From Nymphaea colorata (taxonomy: Eukaryota > Streptophyta > Magnoliopsida > Nymphaeales > Nymphaeaceae): a stretch of DNA of 64,000 bases. Below are positions 11,606 to 24,320 of the stretch, in pieces (position 1 is the stretch's first letter; each line of letters opens with the position of its first letter). The notes below the pieces were generated by a model. The model was not told the DNA's origin and did no database searches. It was given only the letters and a program-made list of their open reading frames with translations. Where the stretch lies: the NCBI RefSeq assembly GCF_008831285.2, contig NC_045141.1:498001-562000 (forward strand), read 5' to 3'. Made by a program: the position numbers and the translations under genes.

Positions 11606-14600
11606 TGGGTAGTAAGACCAAAACAACATGTGGGTGCCTAGTTATTCACTCCCTTTTGAGAAGCAGGTCTTTCTCATTTTTGGCAAAACTCAGTTTTGGT
11701 GTCAACCAAACACGTTTGAAATAGCATTTTGGAAGCAAAATAAGGTTTTGCCTAAAAAAATAGTTTTAAGGTGTTATCCAAACATCCCTTAAAGTTTAAC
11801 AAATCTTTTCTTTGATAATTACTTTATCTATGTGCAACAATAGTTGGAGTACTAAGTCTTCTTGAAACTTAAATCCTCACCATCAGGGGTTATTCTCATT
11901 GACAAACTGTCATTTATTACAGCATCATGCTAGTAAAGGTATCAGCTTGGTTTCAAATTGAAATAACATTGTTGTATTCACTTACATGGATGTCAAAAGA
12001 AAAAACATAGAGTAGAAAGGAAACCCAACTCCTAGGTTCGACCACTAATCATTTGTTTAGAAGCGGATGTTGGCAACCTCTTCCTAAATATGCTCAAGTG
12101 TTATTCCGTACACTAAGGCCTAAATATATAGGTCAATCTGCTATTCCATCTAATTTATAATATTCTTAGCGCCAAACAACAGGCACTAGGGTTTAAAATA
12201 TTGGAGGGATACTGTTTTTAAAATGAAAGGACTATGGTAAGAGAAATTTTAAAAGTTCATAATGGTGGCAAGAGTAGCCTCTCAAGATGAAATGTAGATT
12301 GGCATCTTTTTTTGATCTAGTATTCTTGTATATTTAAACTGTGATGATCCGAACTTCATTCGAATGTGTTCTAGCTTTGGTTTTCAATCATTTTTTTAAT
12401 TTCGTGCATTTGATTTTTTAGAAATAACTTCTTCATATTTTTACACGGAATTGAGAAATATGGGCAGCTTTTGTTTGCATGCATTTTTTTTACAATCTTA
12501 GAACATTTATATTCTTTGGATTTTTCTATATTTTCAAACTTTATTTTAATTTTAATTGAAGATACAAATATCATTGTTAAACAATTCTATTTCCAATTCG
12601 ATTTATTGAATCATAGTGTTTCCCATTTGAGTTAGCAAAGATTGGTATGCGCAATGACCCATGTCAGCCTCCCTCTGCTACTTTATGAGATGTTTAATGA
12701 GTTTTGACTGCTAAATTAAGCCAACATATCGTAATAAAAGAAAAAGGGAATGCCAAGAACACCTAAAAGTATGTATACATGGTGGTAGGTTGAAACCTGA
12801 GAAACAAGTTGTGGATGCATAAATCCACCCCTCCCCCACCCCCTGCATAGTTTCCCTTCTTCTCCTAAGTCTATGCCTCCTAGGCCTCTTTGAGGAGACA
12901 TAAAGGGTTCATATCTACCATTTGTGCAATCCAATCTAATCGGAGTCCTGCAATCAGTTGATATTTCTGTACATAGAGTGGCCTTCATTGAGGAATTGAG
13001 TAGCAATTCCTGGTTTTGATTGTAAAGTCTCTATTATGTTAAGCAAAGGCAAAAGTATTATGAATTATGACCAAATAATGAGTAAAACTTAATTGTCCTT
13101 TCTTCTTGCTGATCTTTTTGAAGAACCCATAAAAAATAAAAGAGAATGTGGAAGGAAAGGGAATGTGATCTCAACTTAAATAGAAAAATCAGCGAACATG
13201 GGGAATGTGAGAAAAAAAAGAGCTATTAATCATGTGGGGTGTGAGAGGCTCGAATTCTCAACCTTAGGTTCACTTTTTATAGAGAATATTATGCATAGTT
13301 TGGAAAGACAAAGAGTCTTCTTTTACAAGTTAGGGTTCTTTACCTCCTGGCCACAGAAAAGCAGCAGATTTTCCCATATTAGATTGTGCCTTCAGCAGTC
13401 CTCTTCCTCCTGAGCAAGATAGAAACCCAATCTGTCGAATTAACAATTTTAAGATGCCCAATTAACAATGGCATTGTTGATTGAATGAATGTGATCGCCT
13501 TCTTGATGGAGAGGTTGAGCATGTTTAAGTAACATTAGATGAAATGAGAAACATCTTGGCCAGATTGTTGCTCAATCTTACCCACTTTCATACATAAAAT
13601 GAGAAACCACTGAACAAGTAATCTTGTCTTGTGCACGTCAACTACATAACATCCCCGATATGACCAACCAGGTTGATTAAATTAAGTCAACCAGGTTGGT
13701 CATTCCACCCTACTGTTGGATACTTGTCACTCAACCTTGTGGTTGGTTGAGTTTCACACCAAAGGTTTTTTTTTTGTTTTGGTGGTTTAAAAAATGTTAG
13801 GAGCTAATCGTAATAGTTTGATGGTGAAGAAAACATCTAAATGTAGAAAATGGACAAAAGGTATGTGGGGGCACTAGGTCTTTGTGTACTATCGCAAGTG
13901 CTTATGTATATGCAATTTATATGTGTATGTGTATGATCTATAAAGCTATATGTACAAGTGCATATATAATTGTAGTCTTACATATATATACATTTCACTA
14001 TATAAGTAATTATATGTAGGCATTTTTTATTCTTTTAGTAATCGTATTTTTCTAATTTTCATGTTTGTGCAAGCTCAGCTTTGTCAAAATCGAGTCTGAC
14101 CAAGCTATAGTCAGGTCTCATACTACTCCCTCCTTCAAAATGTTGTACCTTTTTATTTTTCTTTTAGTATATGTAGGTGATTCTTGTGTGCTATATTTAT
14201 GATGTTTTAAACAACTTCTACGTATCAATCATTGTAGTTTCACTATTCCATTTAGGGCAGTCTTAGTGCCTGATATTATCAGTTTATGACCAACTGAGAG
14301 GGGGGGGGGGGTTTCTCAACTATCTCTATGCTAAGCATCTCTTCTACACGCAAATACCTGCACACAAAATCTCTTTTGAACCATCTAAACGGTGTTTCAC
14401 TTATCTTCACAAGTACCATCAAAGAATAATTTTTAATGTCATAAATTATTGTTTTCCCAACTAGATCACTCTCACATTTTTTAGTGACCACAATGTGTCC
14501 ATTTGACAACCAAAAGGCAAAAAGAAAAATTTTGTAGACTGGGGAGGGGAGGGAGGGAGAGAGAGATGGCAAAGATGGGTCACCCTATGCAGCCAGGTAC

Positions 14601-14670
14601 TATCTATAGATTAAATTTAAGATATGTTATTCTCTACTAATCACTTACGTAAGGATCAGACATGCACACA

Positions 14671-14675
<5 letters not shown>
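11606..14675. other. No recognisable gene
   Basis: AT-rich intergenic sequence with poly-A and poly-T runs. The only clear structure is the near-palindrome at 13662-13701, listed separately. Confidence 0.4.
13662..13701. repeat. 40-bp near-palindrome
   Basis: Starts GACCAACCAGGTTGATT and ends AGTCAACCAGGTTGGTC. The arms pair with only a few mismatches, and CAACCAGGTTG is also a direct repeat within it. Function unknown; it could be a fold-back remnant. Confidence 0.7.

Positions 14676-14738
<63 letters not shown>
14676..14738. repeat. (AT)n microsatellite, ~31 units
   Basis: Uninterrupted alternating A and T over about 62 bases. Confidence 0.97.
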
Positions 14739-14739
<1 letters not shown>

Positions 14740-14902
14740 CTAGAATTTCTTTTATTGAAATGCTCTAAAGTCTGAATTGTTTTTGGATTACATGATGTAG
14801 CAAATTTTTTTACTGGCGTGCCTAACATGTCTACTTATTTTGGTTGTACAAGGTAAGTACCACGCTCCTGATACTTACATGATAAATTAGCAAAGAGATA
14901 GG

Positions 14903-16690
14903 CAGTGGCATGGCCAGAAATTTTTAGCTATGGGACACTAGTACATAGTATATGAAAAAAAATTCAAACTAAAATATATGTTATTTTAAAAATAAAGCAA
15001 ATAATCATAGTTATGAACAAACTTACAATTGGCCCCAACAAGCAAATCATATCATTAATGTTATGGACAAAATGACAATTGACCAATGACATCAAAAAAG
15101 TCAATTGAATGACTATAGTTATGAATAGATTTATAATTAGCATCAAAAAGTAAATCAAATGACTATATTTATAAATAAATTCACAATTGGCATCAAAAAG
15201 CAAGTCAAAAAACTATAGTCATGAATAAAATTACATGTGGCCTTGTCTGTTTTTCATAATCTGAAAACGATGCATGATTGCTTCATTCAACAAATACACA
15301 AGAGAAAATATTATATGTTTTCCAGTTGTTACCATCATTTCAGACAATTCAGTCAAAAATTTCAAATTTGAAAACTCTTCAGTGGTTTTCATGTCTTCAA
15401 CATACAAATCTAATTAACTTTCAAGTCTATAGAAGTCTGCTCCATTGAAGTCTTTATGATAGAAGTTGGCAAGACGAATCAGCTTATGTTTGTAAAAAAC
15501 AGAAAAGCTATTCTTTGGACTTAAACATGTCACTGAAAGAAGAAGCTCTACATTTGCCTCAGTGAAATGACTGTTCAACTCTTGAAGTTGCATATCAATA
15601 ACAGCATAAAATACTTCAACACAATAATAATGCGAAAATATAATCCTTTGATGTACACATCTGCGTCATCCTTGAGGTGTATAGATCTCCTCTAAATCAG
15701 GCACATATATATCAAATTTATTGCAAAATATAGAACTTCCACTCATAAAAGAGTCTCAACCATTATCTCTCAAATCTTGAAGACATGTTTTTGATACAGT
15801 AACTAAATTCATAGCATTCACAATATCTTGATCTTTTCATTGGAGTGCTTGTGAAAGAATGTCAGTTATCCCCAAAATTTTATACATCAAATGCAAGGCA
15901 AATATAAATGCAAAATTTTGCAATGTATGTATCAATTCAAGTGCCTCCCCTTTTCCTTTACATATATTTTCTACAATAAAATCTAATGCTTAATCACAAA
16001 AGGATACATGTTGACTAAATTGACTGAATCATCATAAGGAGAACTCTAGCGAGTATCACCAGGTTGTTTGAGACTCATCTCTTAATTTAATCCTTGTCAT
16101 GTTTGAAGTTCATTTAATTCAAGTGCTTTAGCAAGTCTCATGCATTTCTGCTTCCCAAATAAGCTCAAACCTTTTGCAAGAAGTAAAAACGAACATTGAC
16201 AATCTAGATAATATTCCAAAAAAGAACTCAGTTATTGGATGATGTTCAGCAACAATAACTATTACCAATGAGAGTTGATGTGCAAAACAATGAATATAAT
16301 ATGCAGACTCATTTTCATTTAATATAAGAGCCTTTAGTCCAATAAATGCTCCTTTCATAATGCTTGCTCCATCATAACCTTGTCCATGCAAACTTGTTCT
16401 GCTCAATCCATACTTGCAAAATGTTTCTTCTACCACTGCTTTTACTGATATGGCACTTGTCTCACGAACATGTACAAGAGCAAGAAATCACATAACTACT
16501 TGACTTTTTTCATTAACAAATCGTAATACAATAGCCATTTGTTCTTTAGTCAATATATCTCGATAATAATCAAGCAATAGAGAAAAAAAGTACATCCAAT
16601 CTCCTTTATAATAGCATTTGTAGTTTTCCATGTTTTTTTTGTACACATCTAACTTTTCAACCATATAGGTCATGCTACAATTTTTACAAT
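14903..16690 (-). pseudogene. hAT transposase (zf-MYM/TTF-type family), decayed, with one terminal repeat
   Basis: Read on the minus strand, 16436-16128 gives GQGYDGASIMKG and AYYIHCFAHQLSLVIV, hallmarks of the plant hAT group often annotated as zinc finger MYM-type protein 1-like. Just upstream (16560-16490) lies KEQMAIVLRFVNE. Downstream, about 15620-15250 contains VEVFYAVIDMQLQELN, FTEANVELLLSV and HKLIRLANFYHKDF, the region before the C-terminal dimerisation domain, separated by stops. The dimerisation domain is largely lost. The low-coordinate end, CAGTGGCATGGCCAG followed by AAATTTTT, looks like the terminal inverted repeat of this family. The N-terminal zinc finger and the opposite terminus were not found, so the element is truncated at about 16690. 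Confidence 0.85.
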
Positions 16691-18979
16691 GTTGTTAGTA
16701 CAAGTCGTCTTAATGAAAGGAATGGAACACCTTGAGGTCGAGAGTGGAGAACGTTTTCCAAGCTGAGGGTAGAAACCATTGTTTGTGTTTGGGGTCAAAG
16801 ACACCACAATAGTGCACTAATTAGCCTCCTCTCGAATTTCCTTGAAATTGACACGAAAAATGAGAAAATAATTAAACATTTTGAATTCAATTTTAAGATT
16901 CGTCCATGCCAATATGAAACTAAGAATATTGTCCTACTTTTTCTAAGATCATTGAATACAGGAACCTATTGTTATATGATTTATGATCTTATCAGTTACT
17001 CGTTAACGCATCAGAGATTTGTATTATTTTCTTAGGACAGAAAAGTTATAAATAAACCAACTAAGGAATTATAAAAAAATGGAAAAGTCAAAACCAACAT
17101 AGGGGCACTCTTTCAAAGTTCTGAAAGTTTAAAAAAAAAAAATTGAAGCTGGTTAAATGAAAAACCAAACTCCTTAGTGTATTTAACCGTCAAAAACATT
17201 CTTAAGCCAACTTTTTATTGGAAGCATTGGCGATGGCGGCTTTTCCTGTCACCATTGGATCCTTCCACTGTTCACTAAACAATCGGTTTGCAAAAAGTCA
17301 AATTCTTTTGAGGGGGAGTTTGATTAATCTGGATTGAAATTTGCATATCTAATGTGGATATGACATAACATGCTTTCACTGATATGACAAAAGATCAATG
17401 TAAAATTTATGGTTTAACAAATTGAGAATCCTAAGTCACATTCAAGATCTTTATTTTACTTTAAGAGGGATGAAAGGACTAATCAGCCCTAGTTACATTA
17501 ATAAACGGTCAGATTTAAGATTGGGATGTTGTCAAGTCAGCCTAATCAACCTATTTGAATTGGTGGCTCAATTTAAGAACAAAATTTTTTTAATGTTTCT
17601 GATCGATTCATAAGTCATTCAGCCACATGGGTGAAGCAGTAGATTCAATGAATAGGTAGCCTTGTCGATTTAATATTTGGAATCCATTTCTGCACCTTTG
17701 CTTCTTAAAAAAAAAGACTTAAATTATGTAACTAAACTTTAGTGAGAACATTTTACCAACAAATAGATGCAATAAGAGGGTGATGCAGTAGGGTGGGCCT
17801 CGGGCCAGCCTGATTAAATTGTAATTAAAAAATATAAAATATATTTTCTATATGTATATATAATGAAATTCTTATGTTTTTTTAATGAAAAATTAATCTA
17901 GACCTACTGGTTTGTTTGATGAAGTGCAACCAATCTGTCACGCTTGTAATAGCCGTTATTAAAATAAAATAAAATTTCAATTTTCAAAGTATTTTTAAAT
18001 TTTAAATTGATTTCAAAGCATTTTAAATTTTAAATTGACTTTTTTATTTTATTTGAAAAAAACACTTATGTTTTTCGCCATTAAGTCATTTAGGTTAGTG
18101 CTAACATAAATTGAAAATATGACTGTAACAAAAAAATAAAACATATTATGTAGTTTTTATAGCCCTTTTATGCTATATCAAATGATACTATTAATCAATC
18201 TCTATATGCATATAGAAATTATGTCATAAGAAAGACCAAACACTCTTATGAAATTAAATAGGGTTGTAAAGCATCTCATTGAACTTAAGATGGCGATCAA
18301 CCAAAATAATGCTGAACAATAGATTAAAAGTGGCAATAGTGAAAAGTGTGGGAGGCCCTCTTATTTGCTAATAGCCCCTTAGCAGCCCACCACTTAGTTA
18401 GCTTCAAACTCAGTCCCCATCAAGTCTCACCTTTCTTATTCTAATATTTGTCCTCGTAAGATGAGGATTTACCCACATGTATCATTCAAGAAAAAAAATC
18501 CATTCTGCATAATGAAATTAAAAACAAAAAAACAAAAAGGTTAGCCGTCTCTACACTGACTAATGCGCTGGGTAGCATCAAGATAGGTTTCGGTTGCTTT
18601 GCAGAGTAACTAAGAAATTATTTAGTTTGTCACCATTTACTTAAAGGAAAGATGGATCCATCAGGAATTTCTTTCTTCTTGTAAACCGAATATGAACAAG
18701 AGAGATCTCATAACTTTCTCAAGTAGAATGTCTTTGTTTTAAAAAAAATCAGGCTCTACCATTATAAATTCATATCAACATTTTCTTTTTTTATTTTTTC
18801 ACTGCATTGATTTTACATCACTCTTTCCAAGAGGACACCACGACACAAATGCAGCGGCAACATAGCAGCACAATCTTCTTTCTGTAGGTGGCAGATGAGT
18901 TATACCAGCAATTATTTAATGCAACAATAGAGAAAGAAGTCATTCCTACAAGAATCACACCTATATATTAAAATTGAGA
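16691..18979. other. No recognisable gene
   Basis: AT-rich intergenic sequence, including a run of TTTTAAATTTTAAATTG-like phrases near 17990-18040. No exon or repeat family was recognised. Confidence 0.4.
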
Positions 18980-19477
18980 GACAAAGATGAAGCCCATCAA
19001 CTCAATGGATGTGTCTCCCTCGGGGCCGCACACATAGATGGCGTGCTCCTCTTTCGAGAAGATGTGCAACTCCAATGCCTTCCTTCCCAACTGATGGAAA
19101 TAAATTAACGCAGCAGCAGCGGAAATTGTAGTAGCGTCTCACCGGCGATGTCTCAGTACCAGCGTCAATTGGCAGCACCTGTGACAAACATAGAGAAGAA
19201 AAGGGAAGAAGCGAAAAAGGATTAGTTTGAGGGTTTGCTTCTGAGAGACGCAGGTTGATTACTCAATGATCAACCATTAAGTGTATAGAAGCTGGGTTTT
19301 ATAGACCACCTCTCAGAGTCCCCAATTACCCAGCTATGGTTATGGCATGGAGATTTATGGTAAGAATGCAAACGGAAATATTAATTTTGTAACTTATTTC
19401 ATGTTTTCATTTCGTAACAGCAGAATCCTCTTTGTAGTTACAAAAGGAAGGATAGGGCTCAGGGCCACTATCCAACA
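18980..19477 (-). repeat. 3' LTR of the copia element (end uncertain)
   Basis: The LTR starts at 19477 with TGTTGGATAGTGGCC directly after the polypurine tract. A TATAAAA box lies about 175 bases in (near 19297-19303, minus strand), as expected for U3. The far boundary was not fixed because the second LTR is absent; 18980 is an estimate. Confidence 0.6.
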
Positions 19478-19487
19478 TCTCCCACTT
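19478..19487 (-). other. Polypurine tract of the copia element
   Basis: AAGTGGGAGA on the minus strand lies immediately before the TGTTGG start of the LTR and about 140 bases after the end of the RNase H frame. Confidence 0.8.
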
Positions 19488-19627
19488 GGCCATGAGACCG
19501 CCGCCAGTTTGCTTTCACTATATGTGGGTTTTTTGTTTCTAAGTTACGAAGTTTTCCATAATTGGTTTGTCCATCGTAACTTGATTTTAGTTCAAGGTTT
19601 GTAGTGAGGTTTTTCCATCACAACCTT

Positions 19628-20389
19628 TCAAATATATCTTAGCCCCATATGGGCTACATGCTTGGTAAACAAGTCTTCTGATATCCCCTTGGTAAGGGGA
19701 TCTGCTACCATGTCATTGGTAGGCATGTATTCTACTGGGATTTCATTTTTCTCAATCATTTCATGAACATAATGGTATTTCACCATTATATGTTTACTCT
19801 TTGAGCTCACAGCTCCATTTTTCATAAGTGATATCGCTGCCTAATTATCACAGTATAGTTGAACTGGTTCATGATTAAGATCTAGTTTCAAGTCTTTCAA
19901 GAACCGATTTATCTAAACAGCAAATATGGTGACAACATTACATGCTACATATTCTGCTTCTTGTGTATGCTGAGCAACACATCCCTGTTTCTAATAGGAC
20001 CAAGCTATCGCTCCACCTCCAAAGAGAAATACATATCCAGATGTGGACTTGTTGTCATCTCTACAATCAGCAAAATCTGCATCGGTATAGCCAACTAAAG
20101 TTAGCTCATTCACTTGATAGGACAATCTCAGTCCTTTAGTTCTTTTTATATATCGAAAAATTCTTTTAACTGCTTGCCAATGAGGCCAACCAGGATTACT
20201 TTGGTAACGACTCACAAGTCCAACAGCAAAGCTTATGTCTGGTCTTGTATAAAGCATTAGATACATTAAACTACCAACAGCATGTGCATAAGGAACATGT
20301 AATTTTTGTAGTTCTTCTCCAGGACAATTGCTCCTGCTTAGATTTGCTCCCTTAGCTATCGAAGTTCCAATTGGTTTGCAATCTTGCAT
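19628..20389 (-). pseudogene. Copia RNase H domain
   Basis: The minus-strand frame holds GYTDADFADCRDDNKSTSGY, the copia RNase H signature, preceded by HVPYAHAVGSLMYLM and RPDISFAVGLVSRY. After a stop it resumes with SKSKHIMVKYHYV and ends MVADPLTKGISEDLF, the standard C-terminus of copia polyproteins. Stops near 19991 and 19825 break it. Confidence 0.92.
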
Positions 20390-21230
20390 TCGAAATTTCT
20401 TATGTAGGAAGCTTCACCTATGTCTTTCATTTTGAAGTTCTTATTCAACCAGGTCTTTGTTTTGGATATCATATTGTTATCATTTCCAGTCAACAGAATA
20501 TCATCGACATATAAAGATAAGATACAAAAGAGACTCTCACTTTTCCAGACATATACACACTAGTCTAGTTGATTTGCTATGTATCCAAGCTTTGTAATTG
20601 CCTTATGAAAGACAAAATACCACTGTCTTGGAGATTGCTTCAATCCATACAATGATTTATGTAGCTTGTATACTTTGTTTTCATTTTCTTTGACAACATA
20701 TCCCTGCGGTTGAGTCATATATATGGTTTTCTTTAATTCACCGTTCAAGAAAGCAATTTTCACATCCATCTGATGAACATCCAGGTCATAGAAAACTGCG
20801 ATAGCCAAAATTATTATGATTGATGCAAACTTTATTACTGAAGAATAAGTTTCTATGTAATCAATTCATTCCTTTTGAGAAAAATCTTTCGCCACCAGCT
20901 TTGCTTTAAACTTTTCAACTGTTCCGTCAGCTTTATGTTTTTCCTTTAGCACCCATTTGCACCCAATGGGTCTTCTACCCTTATGAAGAACTACTAATTC
21001 TCAAACTTTATTCTTTTCTATGGATTCGATTTCCTCATCCATAGCGTTCACCCAATCTGATGATTCATGCGAGTTTATCGCGTCGTCATATGCCAGATTG
21101 TCAGACATTTCATCAATATCTGCTAAACAGCATAGCTCCTCTGCAAGATATACATAATAATCACTCAAATACGATGTTGGAGCTCTAGGTCTTTTGCGAC
21201 CTAACAAAGCTTGAGTTGATAAGCGGTTTG
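20390..21230 (-). pseudogene. Copia reverse transcriptase domain
   Basis: Minus-strand reading gives WVNAMDEEIESIEKN at the start of the domain, then QMDVKIAFLNGELKKTIYM, QPQGYV, KLHKSLYGLKQSPRQWY and, after a stop, LYVDDILLTGND, which holds the catalytic aspartates. KDIGEASY follows. Stops near 20560 and 21000 and frame changes around 20400 show decay. Confidence 0.9.
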
Positions 21231-21248
21231 GATCAGTTGGTTTATTAC

Positions 21249-21500
21249 CTAACTATTCCCAGTTGGTTCATTACCAGACTGTTCCTCAGACAATTCATGC
21301 TCAGTTAGTTCATTACCAAACTGATCCACAGTCGGTTCATTACTAGACTATTCTACAGGCAATTCATGCACAGTTGGTTCATTGCCAAACTGATCCGCAG
21401 TCGGTTCATTACCAGACTGTTCTCCAATCGGTTCATTACCAGACTGATCCTCGGTCAGTTCATTACCAGACTGTTCTCTAGTCGGTTCACCAAACTGATC
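21249..21500 (-). repeat. In-frame 30-bp coding minisatellite in the copia linker
   Basis: Between integrase and RT the minus-strand frame contains about eight units of a QSGNEPT(A/V/I)(D/E)-type peptide, with some units extended by HELPVE or HELSEE. At DNA level these are ~30-42 base repeats built on GGTTCATTACCAGACTG. A stop codon now lies within the array. Confidence 0.85.
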
Positions 21501-22859
21501 ATCTGAATACATCAGATCCTCCAGTAGATTATTATGATCTTCCACTGGAATATTATCTTTGTTATTGAGTTCTTCAGGAAACTCTACATCTCTACTTTCT
21601 ATGAGCCCCATAGTAGAGTGATATAATCTGTAGCCTTTGGATCCTTTTGGATATCCAATAAACACACATCTTACTGATCTGTTATCTAGTTTATCCATTT
21701 TTTGATCTAAAACTTTTACATGTGCTACAGATCCCCATCTCTTGAGATGTCTTAAATCTAGTTTCACACCAGTCCATCTCTCATAAGGAGTGGTTGGGAC
21801 TGCCTTGCAGGGCACTCGATTTATAGTATACATAGCTGTTAACACAGCCTCTCCCCAAAAAACTTTGGGTAATTGTGCACCTGCCAACATGGATCTCACC
21901 ATATTCAAGAGGGTTCTGTTACACCTCTCAGCGACACCATTCTATTGCGGTGTCCTAGGCATTGTTCTTTGCCTATTAATTCCAAGGTCTTTGCAGTGTT
22001 CGAGGAATTCATTTGATGTATATTCACCTCCTCGATCAGACCTTATAACTTTGATATTTTTCTCAAGTTGTCTCTCGACATCAGATTTATATTCCTTGAA
22101 TTTTTCAAGTGCTTCTGACTTATATTTAATAAGATAAATGTAACCAAATCTTGAGAAATCATCAATAAAAGTTCTGAAGTATAACTTGCCACTATGTATT
22201 TGGACTCTAAAAGATCCACAAATATCGGTATGAATTATTTCCAATAGATCAGTGGCCCGAATTACTTCAGACGGAAAGGGTTTTCTTGTCATCTTTCCAT
22301 TTAAACATGTCTCGCATTTCGTAAAATTATTTACATTTACGTCGAGTATAATGCCTTGTTGTGCTAGAATCTTCATCTTGTTGATACTGACATGGCCTAA
22401 TCTTTCATGCCATAGATTTGTACTCACATTCATTGCACAATCAATATGAGCAGAACTGGAAGATTCATTCATTTCATTGAGTTTGAACATACCATGGTCC
22501 TTAACATATTTTCCATCGAACATGGTCGTCCCATGTTTTCCCACTGTAACTTTTCCTGAAACAAAACAAACTTCAAAACCTTTTCCAGTTAGAGCCGGGA
22601 CTGACACTAAGTTCCTCCGCATGGAGGGAACATACAAGACTTCAGTAAGAATGACACTTGTACCCCCAACATTCAGTCGATATGACCCAACTCCCATTAC
22701 ATCACAGTATGAGTTGTTACCCATATATACTTTTTGCATTCCTGAACCCAGATTTTCCATACGAATCATGCCTTCTTTTGTTTTTGCAATGTGACGTGTA
22801 GCTCCCGAATCGACCGACCAATCAGTTAGATCTCCATCTGCAAACAAGCACTCTGACAC
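21501..22859 (-). pseudogene. Copia protease and integrase
   Basis: On the minus strand WSVDSGATRHI gives the aspartic protease active site (D-S-G) near 22815. The integrase zinc-binding domain follows with LWHERLGHVS and CETCLNGK (HHCC). The core shows HTDICG, FIDDFSRFGYIYL and SDRGGEY, and after a stop at about 21942 it resumes with NMVRSMLAGAQLPKVFWGEA and the GYPKGSKGYRLY region of the C-terminal domain. The stop separates the two halves near the third catalytic residue. Confidence 0.92.
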
Positions 22860-22916
22860 AACACAAATGACTTCTTCATTGTAGTCCTCATGATCTTTTC
22901 CTTTGTTTTTGTTATT

Positions 22917-23600
22917 CTAACTCTTGTTGTCTTTCTTGTTCGAAAATTTTGTCCTGCAGTTCCTTTTGGTGTGTCTAGCCTTTCCACATCTGTAGCATTT
23001 CACTACAATTCTTTGAGACCTCTGAGTACCTGTAAAAACATTCTTAAACTTGCCATTGTTTTCCTTTTTAAATTCTTTGGGTTTTACAGGTACATGATTG
23101 TTGGCTGGTTTATCTTGAACTGTCATAAGTTCTGCATCTTTCCTTTTGGCTAAACGTTCTTGCTGAATGACTAATTGAAAAGGAAGTTTCTCTAAGGTTA
23201 GAGTGTCAAACTGTAGGCTCAGGGCAGTAACTGCCATATCCCAAGGAGGTAGACTATTCAGGATAGTACAAATCTGCATGTTATCTGATATTACATTGCC
23301 CACCATAGCTAGGTCTTTAGCCATAATCAGCATCTTGGTAACATGGTCAACCACCCTGTCAAACTCCCTCATTTTATAGGAGTTGTATTGTTCTAACAAC
23401 AATTGAACATGCATCGTAGTGGTGGTGTTGTATTTTGATGAGATTGTGTCAAGCATATCTTTGGCAGTTGGACAATCTTCAAACACCCTAATCAAGTCAT
23501 CTATGGGCAAATTAAGTTTTAAAAACATGAAGTCCTGACAAACCTATCCATAGACGAAGGCTAACCAAGTGATCAATGATAGGTATAAGTCTGATGATAG
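22917..23600 (-). pseudogene. Copia gag with zinc knuckle
   Basis: Minus-strand frame with LNLPIDDLIRVFEDCPTAKD, LLEQYNSYKM, CTILNSLPPWD and a C-terminal knuckle CYRCGKARHTKRNC (C-x2-C-x4-H-x4-C). The glycine usually before the histidine pair is replaced (GKARHT). The frame continues into the protease part through one TAG near 22917. The N-terminal part upstream of 23528 is broken and lost by about 23640. Confidence 0.88.
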
Positions 23601-23644
23601 ATTTGCCACCTAAAATCTTAGAAGGTTTCAAGCCAATGATCCCA

Positions 23645-24320
23645 CTCCATGAAAAGTGCAACGTTTAAGTGGTTTGATTTAGAGTTTTTCCTGTGTTTTC
23701 TCTTTTTTGCCAAGGGTAATTACATCTTTTTCTTTTCTTTTTTTTTCCAAAGAAAGCAACTTTTGCACCTTTGTGACTTGGGAGGCTTTTTTTTTTGTCC
23801 TTATCAATAAGTTTAGGAACGGATGCCCATGTGGCGTTCCATTGTGGGCCCGATGGGCACATGCTGACAATGAGTAGGAGGGAGTTGGTGGTGCATCACT
23901 ATACGCCAAAAAAAAAAAGGTTAGGGGTTGAGATATTTTGAAAATTATTTTAAAATAAATGTTCTTTTCTAGTTTTTTAATTTTTAGTTTTTTTTGTTAT
24001 TATTTTTTATTAATTAAGAGCATTTTCATTATTAGTTATATTGGCACACAAAAATTTCGTGTATCCCAAAGTGTACATAACCCATTTACTGAATAAGAAT
24101 AGGGCACCTTAAGCCATAGTTGGCAGAAGGACAAGAAATAAAAGCTTCACTAGTAAGATTATGGACACGTTTGCGTGCTCCGTTCTGAACAATGTCAAGT
24201 TGCTAACATGACCGAATCAAGAACATAATATGGCTTGGACCCAGACCGAATTCATCAAAGTTATAACGTTGGTCATGAATATATTTTGATGGGGAAGACG
24301 AGGTTCGAAGAATCTAAGCA
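23645..24320. other. No recognisable gene
   Basis: Pyrimidine- and AT-rich sequence between the copia element and the kinase fragment. The start of the kinase domain that should precede 24321 is not recognisable here. Confidence 0.4.

Larger units (their letters stand above)
18980..23640 (-). mobile_element. Ty1/copia retrotransposon (Tork-like), 5'-truncated
   Basis: Read on the minus strand the order is gag with zinc knuckle, protease, integrase, RT, RNase H, polypurine tract, LTR. Integrase before RT identifies copia. The gag N-terminus fades at about 23600-23640 and no 5' LTR or primer-binding site follows, so the left (5') part is missing. The coding frame is broken by several stops. 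Assignment to the Tork group is by overall wording and is less certain than copia itself. Confidence 0.92.

Noticed and set aside
19002-19187. Possible small exons on the minus strand with a tiny GT...CAG intron (peptide with HAIYVCGPEGDTSIEL)
   Set aside because: It looks protein-like but lies in or next to the copia LTR, has no recognised family and no further exons; kept as LTR sequence.
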